Part shown: positions 1 through 5,843 of the stretch, piece after piece
How positions within the stretch are numbered: position 1 is the stretch's first letter
Layout of the letters: each line of letters opens with the position of its first letter
Translations under genes and position numbers: made by a program
The notes under the pieces: model-generated
What the model was told of the DNA's origin: nothing
The model's input: the letters and a program-made list of their open reading frames with translations, nothing else
Databases searched by the model: none
Source of the DNA: Butyricimonas faecihominis
GTDB lineage: Bacteria > Bacteroidota > Bacteroidia > Bacteroidales > Marinifilaceae
Assembly (NCBI RefSeq): GCF_033096445.1
Contig: NZ_AP028155.1
Location: forward strand, 1-64,000
Reading direction: 5' to 3'
DNA length: 64,000 nucleotides

Positions 1-100
1 GATAAAAAACAAGTGAAAGTATCATTTTTTTTCCAAGATTTTTTTTCGAATTTAGCATTCCATTTCCTAGAAATGAGATAGGGATATAAATAATAGATAA

Positions 101-1528
101 ATGAAAAGGGATTGTAAAAGTGTTTGGTCGGAATGTCTAGACTTAATCAAGGAGCAGGTGTTGCCAAGAACGTTTAAAACTTGGTTTGCACCGATTCGTG
201 CATTGAGTTTCAAAGATGATGTGTTGACAATTCAGGTGCCGAGTCAATATGTTTATGAATGTTTGGAAGAGCATTTTGTGGATATATTGAGAAAGGCTGT
301 TCGTACCGCTATTGGTCCGAATGCAAAACTTGAATATTCGGTTATAGTAGAAGAGAGCCATCCTCGTGACCCTCTCTCCGTAACGATGCCTTCCAATAAC
401 ATGAAAAAGGTGGAACCAAACACGGTATACGTGAATGGTAAACCGGATAGTGTTGCCCCTAAAAATCCTTTTGAGCGTAATAATAATCGTTTGCAGATAG
501 ACCCTCAATTGAATCCTTCTTACACGTTGGACAGTTATATCGAGGGAAGTTGTAATCGTTTGGCAAAGTCTGCTGCCGTGGCTATTGCACAAAATCCGGG
601 AGGTACGGCTTTTAATCCCTTGTTAATATATGGTGGATCCGGATTGGGGAAAACTCATTTGGCTCAAGCTATCGGTATGGAGGTAAAACAAAATTATCCC
701 AACAAGGTCGTGTTGTACGTGACCACGAATGTTTTCCAGACTCAATTTACGGAAGCCGTACGCAAAAATGAGATAAATGATTTCTTACATTTCTATCAGT
801 TAATTGACGTGTTGATTCTGGATGATATTCATGAGTTGGCCGGAAAGACTGCCACGCAGAATACATTCTTCCATATATTTAATCACTTGCATCAATCGGG
901 AAAACAATTGATCTTGACATCCGATCGTTCACCGGCTGAATTGAGTGGTTTGGAAGAACGTTTACTTTCCCGTTTCCGTTGGGGATTGTCTGCCGAGATA
1001 AAAGCTCCTGATTTTGAGACTCGTATGGAAATTGCTCGTTTTAAGGCGCATAAAGATGGTATTGACTTCTCGGATGAGGTATTGGAATATATCTGTAAAT
1101 ATGTAAGTAATAACGTGCGGGAATTGGAAGGAGCAATGATTTCTTTGCTGGCCCAGGCTACATTTAACCATAAAGATCTGACGGTTGATGTGGTAAAGGA
1201 TATTTTGGGTAAAATGGTGAAGAATCAGAAAGTCGAGTTGACCGTGGAACATATTCAGCAGGTTGTTTGTAATCATTTTAACATGGCTCCCGAAATGTTA
1301 CAAGAGAAGACGAGAAAACGGGAAGTTGTTCAGGCTCGTCAGCTGGCCATGTATTTCAGCAAGACTTACACGAATGCATCGTTGGCATACATTGGTAAAC
1401 AAATTGGTAAGAAGGATCACACAACCGTGTTGTATGCTTGTAAGGCTGTTACCGATTTGATGGAGACCGATCGTGCTTTTAAGGCTCAAGTGGAGGAACT
1501 CCAAAAGAAACTTTATTGCCGTAACTAA
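101..1528 (+). CDS. dnaA: Chromosomal replication initiator protein DnaA
   Basis: Initiator ATPase that binds and opens the replication origin and loads the replicative helicase. The 475 residues are normal length for the family. Domain I covers about residues 1-85, followed by a short polar linker. Walker A (GGSGLGKT) lies at 178-185 and Walker B (LILDDIH) at 238-244. The C-terminal DNA-binding domain carries the signature DHTTVLYA. The ATG at 101 gives the expected N terminus. The 100 bases upstream are AT-rich and hold no clear DnaA box, so I see no evidence that oriC lies here. The next gene starts 15 bases downstream. Confidence 0.98.
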   Translation: MKRDCKSVWSECLDLIKEQVLPRTFKTWFAPIRALSFKDDVLTIQVPSQYVYECLEEHFVDILRKAVRTAIGPNAKLEYSVIVEESHPRDPLSVTMPSNNMKKVEPNTVYVNGKPDSVAPKNPFERNNNRLQIDPQLNPSYTLDSYIEGSCNRLAKSAAVAIAQNPGGTAFNPLLIYGGSGLGKTHLAQAIGMEVKQNYPNKVVLYVTTNVFQTQFTEAVRKNEINDFLHFYQLIDVLILDDIHELAGKTATQNTFFHIFNHLHQSGKQLILTSDRSPAELSGLEERLLSRFRWGLSAEIKAPDFETRMEIARFKAHKDGIDFSDEVLEYICKYVSNNVRELEGAMISLLAQATFNHKDLTVDVVKDILGKMVKNQKVELTVEHIQQVVCNHFNMAPEMLQEKTRKREVVQARQLAMYFSKTYTNASLAYIGKQIGKKDHTTVLYACKAVTDLMETDRAFKAQVEELQKKLYCRN

Positions 1529-1543
1529 TTATCACGTTCCTTT

Positions 1544-2143
1544 ATGGAGGAGGATAAATATAGAACCGTAAATGCGATTGCCGAAGGCCTGTACAAGGAA
1601 AAAGGTAGTCGCTTTATTTCTTTTATTTATCCCGTAAAATCCGAAGAAGAGATTAAAGATATTGTTACCGGGCTTAAGACGAAGTATTATGATGCCCGAC
1701 ACCATTGTTATGCTTATTGCCTAGGGGCAAACCGGGAGCGTTTCCGGGCGAATGATGACGGGGAGCCTTCTTCTACGGCGGGTAAACCCATCCTCGGACA
1801 GATTATTTCCAATGACTTGTCCAACGTGCTTATCGTGGTGATCCGGTATTTCGGGGGAATTAAGTTAGGGGTATCCGGTTTGATTCAAGCCTATAAAGAA
1901 GCTGCCGCCGATGCGATCAATCATGCAGAGATCGTGGAGCGTACGGTAGATGAAGTTATTCACGTGCGTTTTACTTATGTCGTGATGAATGACGTGATGA
2001 AAGTATTGAAAGAAGAAGAACCGGACATTTTATCCCGAAATTTTGAGATGGAATGTGAGATGACTTTGTCTATCAGACAGAAAGATATGCCTCGTCTTAG
2101 AGAACGTTTGTTGAAGATCGAGTCTTTGAGTATCGAAGAATAG
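1544..2143 (+). CDS. YigZ/IMPACT family protein
   Basis: A 199-residue protein of the YigZ/IMPACT (UPF0029) family. The family signature is visible in the middle: DDGEPSSTAGKPIL followed by YFGGIKLGVSGLIQAY. The C-terminal third fits the usual ferredoxin-like second domain. Eukaryotic IMPACT modulates the eIF2-alpha kinase GCN2; the bacterial members have no settled function, so none is assigned here. It lies 15 bases after dnaA on the same strand and is probably co-transcribed. No terminator is evident right after its stop; the hairpin at 2196-2225 points the other way, for the tRNA. Confidence 0.9.
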   Translation: MEEDKYRTVNAIAEGLYKEKGSRFISFIYPVKSEEEIKDIVTGLKTKYYDARHHCYAYCLGANRERFRANDDGEPSSTAGKPILGQIISNDLSNVLIVVIRYFGGIKLGVSGLIQAYKEAAADAINHAEIVERTVDEVIHVRFTYVVMNDVMKVLKEEEPDILSRNFEMECEMTLSIRQKDMPRLRERLLKIESLSIEE

Positions 2144-2187
2144 CGAATTTCATTTGCCCCTCCCTTTGGGAGTATACATTGGTGTAT

Positions 2188-2225
2188 AAAAAAGGATCCG
2201 CTATAATTCGTTTATTATAGCGGAT
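2188..2225 (-). terminator. Rho-independent terminator of tRNA-Lys
   Basis: A perfect 11-bp stem pairs 2196-2206 with 2215-2225 around an 8-base loop. Read on the minus strand it is followed by CC and then six T (2193 to 2188). It begins 14 bases past the tRNA 3' end, so it is the likely terminator of the tRNA transcript. Confidence 0.8.
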
Positions 2226-2239
2226 TGTCATTCAGATTG

Positions 2240-2312
2240 TGATCCAGCTGGGACTCGAACCCAGGACCCCAACATTAAAAGTGTTGTGCTCTACCGGCTG
2301 AGCTACTGAATC
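2240..2312 (-). tRNA. tRNA-Lys (anticodon UUU)
   Basis: A 73-nt tRNA read on the minus strand. The acceptor arms GATTCAG and CTGGATC pair with one G-U. The D-arm begins TAGCTCAG. The anticodon stem CAACA/TGTTG encloses the loop CTTTTAA, giving anticodon TTT. The T-arm is CTGGG-TTCGAGT-CCCAG, and the discriminator base is A at 2240. CCA is not encoded, as is usual in Bacteroidetes. It has its own promoter at 2341-2371 and its own terminator at 2188-2225, so it is a single-gene transcription unit. Confidence 0.97.
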
Positions 2313-2340
2313 CTTCAATTGTGTTTCTCAATTGCGGTTG

Positions 2341-2371
2341 CAAAGATAGGTATTCTATTCGAATTTCCAAA
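2341..2371 (-). promoter_or_regulatory. Promoter of tRNA-Lys (Bacteroidetes type)
   Basis: Read on the minus strand, TTTG (2371-2368) is followed after 19 bases by TATCTTTG (2348-2341), an exact match to the Bacteroidetes TTTG/TAnnTTTG form. The tRNA 5' end is 29 bases downstream. Confidence 0.8.
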
Positions 2372-2681
2372 GGACAAAAGGATTTTTTACAAAAAAAAGA
2401 CAAGATAAAAAGAATACTTTAGCCCCCATGGATGCTCTTTTTATCGTGATATACCCGGAATGCCCCGTTAAGACTTTTGATATATTTCTTTTGAATTCGG
2501 AGCATCTATCATTTGGCCGCTTATGGTTATCTTGCGGGCTACACTTTGTCCGCCGATGGGTTGGGACAAGAACACGTTATTTTCACTGTAGGTACATAGC
2601 AAGTACACTGGAGATTGTTCTTGCTATGTTCTTGCTATGTTCCTGCTTGGTATTTGTCATAGCCCATCGCTAGCCTAACCC
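2372..2681. other. Intergenic region with 11-bp tandem repeat
   Basis: About 310 bases between the tRNA promoter and the insertion sequence. An 81-codon open frame (2428-2673, +) reads like noise: no family features, an odd mix of Cys, Trp and Arg, and no promoter. A fragment in another frame (about 2489-2595, residues such as GYLAGYTLSADGLG) looks more protein-like but has no start, so it may be a gene remnant. The most distinct feature is an 11-bp tandem repeat at 2618-2650. Confidence 0.5.
2618..2650. repeat. Three 11-bp tandem units with an inverted copy nearby
   Basis: TTCTTGCTATG occurs twice exactly (2618-2628, 2629-2639), followed by a degenerate third unit TTCCTGCTTGG (2640-2650). 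CATAGCAAG, the reverse complement of the unit core, lies at about 2594-2602. The 11-bp period is close to one helical turn, so the units would sit on one DNA face. Function unknown. Confidence 0.7.
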
Positions 2682-2726
2682 CGGTGTATTGTCCTGAAAA
2701 AAGTTTACAGTAAACTTAGTAAACCA

Positions 2727-3152
2727 ATGTCAGAATTAAATTTTCCCCCTGTTCGTCGTCGTTATTACGCCGTGAAGACGAAATTATCAGCGGTACGAGA
2801 TCGAATAATCAATGAAATGGGTTACGCGGAAGTTCTAGCCAAGTACGAGGTCAAACCCTCGACTTTTCACGTTTGGCTACACAAGTATAAATCTCGCGTT
2901 TTATCGGAAGAACAACACAAACGTTTATCTTCGCGTAATTACAAAATGTTATACCCGATGACCGATCAAGAACGCGCCGAGCTGGAGTCTTTACGTCAGG
3001 AAGTAGAGAAACAGAAAATACTAGTGGAAGCTTACGAGTTAATGCTAGAGTTAGCCAGGGAACGCCTGCATGTTGATGTAAAAAAAAACTACGAGGAGAT
3101 GCTATTAGCGGGATTGTCGAGAGACAAAAAGAGCGGGGAGGTAAAGCCGTGA
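2727..3152 (+). CDS. IS3-family transposase OrfA (HTH subunit)
   Basis: A 141-residue DNA-binding subunit of the IS3 transposase. It has a helix-turn-helix around residues 30-55 (LAKYEVKPSTFHVWL) and then a probable coiled coil rich in Glu, Leu and Lys (about 80-115) of the kind used for oligomerisation. The ATG is at 2727 just inside the left end. OrfB is in the -1 frame relative to OrfA. A run of nine A (3080-3088) presents the slippery heptamer A-AAA-AAC in the OrfA frame, and the OrfB frame is open from 3077, so a programmed -1 shift could make OrfAB. The OrfA stop also overlaps the OrfB GTG as GTGA. Confidence 0.88.
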   Translation: MSELNFPPVRRRYYAVKTKLSAVRDRIINEMGYAEVLAKYEVKPSTFHVWLHKYKSRVLSEEQHKRLSSRNYKMLYPMTDQERAELESLRQEVEKQKILVEAYELMLELARERLHVDVKKNYEEMLLAGLSRDKKSGEVKP

Positions 3153-3985
3153 CGGAACACCTTTGCAATTCCCTTGGCTACAGCAAGCAGGCTTATTACA
3201 AGAGCCTCCGTGCCGATCGTGGAGGCGAGGAACGCGAGCGTTACGTTCTTTCCATCGTCCAGGATATTCGCCGTGACATGCCTAACCTCGGGGTTAATAA
3301 ATTGTGGAACATGCTGGGGTCTAACGGGCTTCCCGTCGGTCGGGATTGGCTTTATCGTTTACTTCACCTTCACGATTTAATGATAAAACAGAAGAAGTAC
3401 CGGGTCATCACGACGGATTCCCGGGCGTGGCATCGCCAGTACCCGAACCTGGTGAAAGGGCTTCGAGTTACCCGCCCCAACCAGGTATGGGTCAGTGATA
3501 TCACGTACCTGTCAACGAGTGCCGGTTTCGTGTATCTCTCGCTGGTAACCGACGCTTATTCCCGGCGGATCACGGGGTGGGAAGTTCACCCCACCCTGGA
3601 CTCGTCCGGTCCCGTGAAGGCGTTGTGCCGGGCGTTGGCAACGCTACCTCCCAACTTTAGCGATAAGCTTGTTCATCACTCGGATCGGGGTGGGCAATAC
3701 TGCTCCTCGCTGTACACCGGGATATTGAAAGAACACGGTATTCAAGTCAGCGTGACACAAGATGGCTCCCCTTACGATAACGGTATCGCCGAGAGAGTGA
3801 ACGGGATTTTGAAACGGGAATGGTTAAACGATATGGTCTTGAGAGATATTGACCAGGCGAGAATGCAAGTGGAGAGAATCATCGGGATATACAACACCAG
3901 AAGACCACACATGGCTATCGGGTTGAAAGTTCCGGACCAGGCACACCGCGATAAAAAAGAGTTATTCGCCAGGGTCATGTATTGA
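3149..3985 (+). CDS. IS3-family transposase OrfB (DDE integrase core)
   Basis: The 278-residue catalytic part of the IS3 transposase. An N-terminal HTH_21-like segment (NLGVNKLWNML) comes before the RNase H-like rve core. The DDE residues are visible as D in WVSDITYL, D in VHHSDRGGQY, and E in GIAERVNGILKRE. The length is normal and there is no internal stop, so the element may be active. It starts at a GTG overlapping the OrfA stop by 4 bases, or it is made as an OrfAB fusion by -1 slippage at 3080-3089. Its stop is followed after nine bases by the 36-bp palindrome. Confidence 0.92.
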   Translation: MTEHLCNSLGYSKQAYYKSLRADRGGEERERYVLSIVQDIRRDMPNLGVNKLWNMLGSNGLPVGRDWLYRLLHLHDLMIKQKKYRVITTDSRAWHRQYPNLVKGLRVTRPNQVWVSDITYLSTSAGFVYLSLVTDAYSRRITGWEVHPTLDSSGPVKALCRALATLPPNFSDKLVHHSDRGGQYCSSLYTGILKEHGIQVSVTQDGSPYDNGIAERVNGILKREWLNDMVLRDIDQARMQVERIIGIYNTRRPHMAIGLKVPDQAHRDKKELFARVMY

Positions 3986-3994
3986 CGCCAAGTG

Positions 3995-4030
3995 TTATTG
4001 GCATCCCGGGAATTCCCGGGATGCCAATAA
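3995..4030. repeat. Perfect 36-bp palindrome inside the IS
   Basis: An uninterrupted inverted repeat with 18-bp arms and no loop, centred on GAATTC between 4012 and 4013. It follows the transposase stop by nine bases. There is no T tract on either strand, so it is not a classical terminator. It could be a cruciform or hairpin that blocks readthrough, or a site used in transposition. Confidence 0.85.
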
Positions 4031-4276
4031 AAAAGTAAAACTATTACAGGAATTACAGTTTTTTGAAGTAAACTTGTAACAGAAAATAGAATTGAAAATG
4101 CTTTGTACAATTTATTGAATGTCAAATCTAGTAAACCAATTTTAGGAAACTACACGGTGTATTATGGACGAATGTTCGCCTTCGGCGAGTTACAGGCTAC
4201 AAGTTACAGATTCATTTTTTAGCTTCTCCCGACAGGGATGGTCGTTATTTTGAAATGAAATTTTGTGGTTTATCCT

Positions 4277-5155
4277 TTATTGTAATAGGGGTAATTGATG
4301 TAACATATTTTTGATCCTGATTGCCGTGCGAGGCATAGGTTCCGCAATTGTCAAGCCTACTAATTCTTTTTCTGCAGCAATGTCCTTTATTACCCGAATG
4401 ACTTCTTCCATTTTCATCCCATCGGGGTCTGTACCAACAGCAGCGATGATTTCGGCAGGATCAAGTACATCCATATCAAAATGGATAACGACTTTCGACG
4501 CTCCGCATGATTTCAACCAAGTTTTGATCGCATCACTGTTTTGTGCAACATCTTTGGGCGTGAGATGTTTTATTCCGTATTGCTTTTGTCGTTCTTTGAT
4601 TTCTTCACGTTCCCAGTTGCGTAACCCCACAAATAATATGTTTGATGGGGTAAATCGGGTGGGTAATTCCGCTAGGATTTTGGCATCTCCATGCCCCATG
4701 CAGGCGGTTACGGCCATGGCGTGAAATCCGGGATAGATGTCTCCGGGGAGCGTGATGTCCGGATGTGCATCAATCCAAACTAGGGCAACATCATTCTTGT
4801 ATTTTTGCGCCAGATAGGTAAAGGGAACGACACTGGCCGAGCATTCTCCGCCAAGTGTTACGATTTTATCGGGATTACTGACTTGTAGTATGCTTAATGC
4901 AGCTCTTGTTTGACGGACTATAATATCCCGGTCGAGGACTCCGTCTGTTACCTTCCGATCTGTGATTTCAGTCGAAACGGGAACCGTTAATGTTTCTTGA
5001 CCATTGCTCGGGGCAAGGAAATTTAAGAGTTGTGCCCCCAAGACATATCCCCTTGAGGCATCATCGGGATTTTCGACCTCTGTAATCAATTTCACGATAT
5101 TGGCACCTTGCCATTGGGGATAGATCAAACGAATTGTTTTTGTTTCCTTTTTCAT
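4277..5155 (-). CDS. Arginase/agmatinase superfamily protein with GGEC variant
   Basis: A ureohydrolase-fold protein of 292 residues from the chosen start. Two of the three Mn-binding motifs are intact: DAHPD and HFDMDVLDP. In the first, the usual GGDHS reads GGECS, so the first metal-ligand His is Cys and the Asp is Glu. A branch of the family has GGDC, so this may be a subfamily with a different substrate or metal site rather than a dead enzyme. A longer frame reaches 5197, but the promoter at 5199-5229 would put the start of transcription about there, which favours the ATG at 5155. The substrate cannot be told. Confidence 0.85.
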   Translation of the reverse strand: MKKETKTIRLIYPQWQGANIVKLITEVENPDDASRGYVLGAQLLNFLAPSNGQETLTVPVSTEITDRKVTDGVLDRDIIVRQTRAALSILQVSNPDKIVTLGGECSASVVPFTYLAQKYKNDVALVWIDAHPDITLPGDIYPGFHAMAVTACMGHGDAKILAELPTRFTPSNILFVGLRNWEREEIKERQKQYGIKHLTPKDVAQNSDAIKTWLKSCGASKVVIHFDMDVLDPAEIIAAVGTDPDGMKMEEVIRVIKDIAAEKELVGLTIAEPMPRTAIRIKNMLHQLPLLQ

Positions 5156-5198
5156 ATTCTGGAGATTTATTCTATTTTTCCCTTTCATTGTTTTCATA

Positions 5199-5229
5199 CA
5201 AAGTTACATAGTCTTCTTCCCTTAAACAA
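5199..5229 (-). promoter_or_regulatory. Promoter of the arginase-family gene
   Basis: On the minus strand TTG (5229-5227) is followed after 20 bases by TAACTTTG (5206-5199). Transcription would begin near 5192, downstream of the ATG at 5197, so an internal start such as 5155 is more likely. Confidence 0.6.
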
Positions 5230-5359
5230 GTATTGGTAAATGATTCAGTATAGATTATTTAAGTGATTCCCCAAAAGCTGAATTGTCGGTTAAATAGGTG
5301 TGATGGAAGCGTGTTTTGTAATAATATTTGCTATATTGTTGTATTTTGGATGAAAAATG

Positions 5360-5389
5360 TTGTGTTTTATCTTTTAATCTCTAACTTTG
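5360..5389 (+). promoter_or_regulatory. Promoter of the HU-like gene
   Basis: TTG at 5360-5362 is followed after 19 bases by TAACTTTG at 5382-5389, a full Bacteroidetes match. It leaves a leader of about 65 bases before the ATG at 5460. Confidence 0.65.
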
Positions 5390-5459
5390 TTAGGCATAAA
5401 TGTTGAATTGACGTTAGTCAGTATTTATCATGTGAGGAAAAATCATATTATAATTAGAT

Positions 5460-5750
5460 ATGGACAAGAGAAAAATAGTTAAAATTGTGGCCAAAAAAAA
5501 TGGCATGTCACAAAAAGATGTGACGATGGTATTTGATGAAATTTTCAATACGATGTTAGAAGGGCTAAAAGAAGAGGGGCATGTGGGGTTAGCGGGTTTT
5601 GGATCTTTCAACGTGAAAAAATGTGCTGTTCGTCATCGATATGTTCTTTCAACCCAAAAAGTTGTTTTATACCCGGAAACTCAAAAAGTTATTTTTAGGG
5701 TGGCTAAGCAATTTAAATTTAAGGGAGATGGAGTAGTGGGAGAGGAGTAA
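5460..5750 (+). CDS. HU/IHF family DNA-binding protein
   Basis: A 96-residue histone-like protein that bends and packs DNA as a dimer. The N-terminal helices (about 1-40, SQKDVTMVFDEIFNTM) and the motif VGLAGFGSFNVKK at about 42-54 are typical. The DNA-binding arm that follows is unusual: instead of the conserved GRNP sequence it reads AVRHRYVLSTQKVV, so its DNA contacts may differ from standard HU. It is probably a monocistronic gene, with its own promoter upstream and a terminator shared with the converging M16 peptidase gene downstream. Confidence 0.88.
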   Translation: MDKRKIVKIVAKKNGMSQKDVTMVFDEIFNTMLEGLKEEGHVGLAGFGSFNVKKCAVRHRYVLSTQKVVLYPETQKVIFRVAKQFKFKGDGVVGEE

Positions 5751-5788
5751 TTCGAACTTATCACTTGATGAAATTTTGTATGAATGAA

Positions 5789-5822
5789 AAACGCCCGGGA
5801 ATTACTCCCGGACGTTTCCTTT
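5789..5822. terminator. Bidirectional terminator between HU-like and M16 genes
   Basis: AAACG-C-CCGGGA (5789-5800) pairs with TCCCGG-A-CGTTT (5806-5817) around the loop ATTAC, with one C-A mismatch. T-rich bases follow on the plus strand and A-rich bases precede, so it can serve both converging genes. Confidence 0.75.
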
Positions 5823-5843
5823 TATATAAATTGCAACCTAATT

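Larger units (their letters stand above)
2690..4154 (+). mobile_element. IS3-family insertion sequence
   Basis: An element of about 1465 bp. It carries an HTH orfA and a DDE orfB in the IS3 arrangement. Its ends read TGTCC at the left and TGTAG on the opposite strand at the right. An imperfect inverted repeat pairs 2693-2708 with 4131-4146 (12 of 16 positions). CGGTGTAT flanks the element on both sides (2682-2689 and 4155-4162, with a further shared T) and is the best candidate for a target duplication, although 8 bp is longer than the 3-5 bp usual for IS3. Inside are an 8-bp-arm hairpin at 2701-2717 and a 36-bp palindrome at 3995-4030. The exact ends are inferred. Confidence 0.8.

Noticed and set aside
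1-100. Possible oriC upstream of dnaA
   Set aside because: AT-rich, but no TTATNCACA-type DnaA boxes seen in the 100 bases available.
2428-2673. 81-codon open frame upstream of the IS
   Set aside because: No promoter, noise-like composition (Cys, Trp, Arg) and an internal tandem repeat; listed only as part of the gap.
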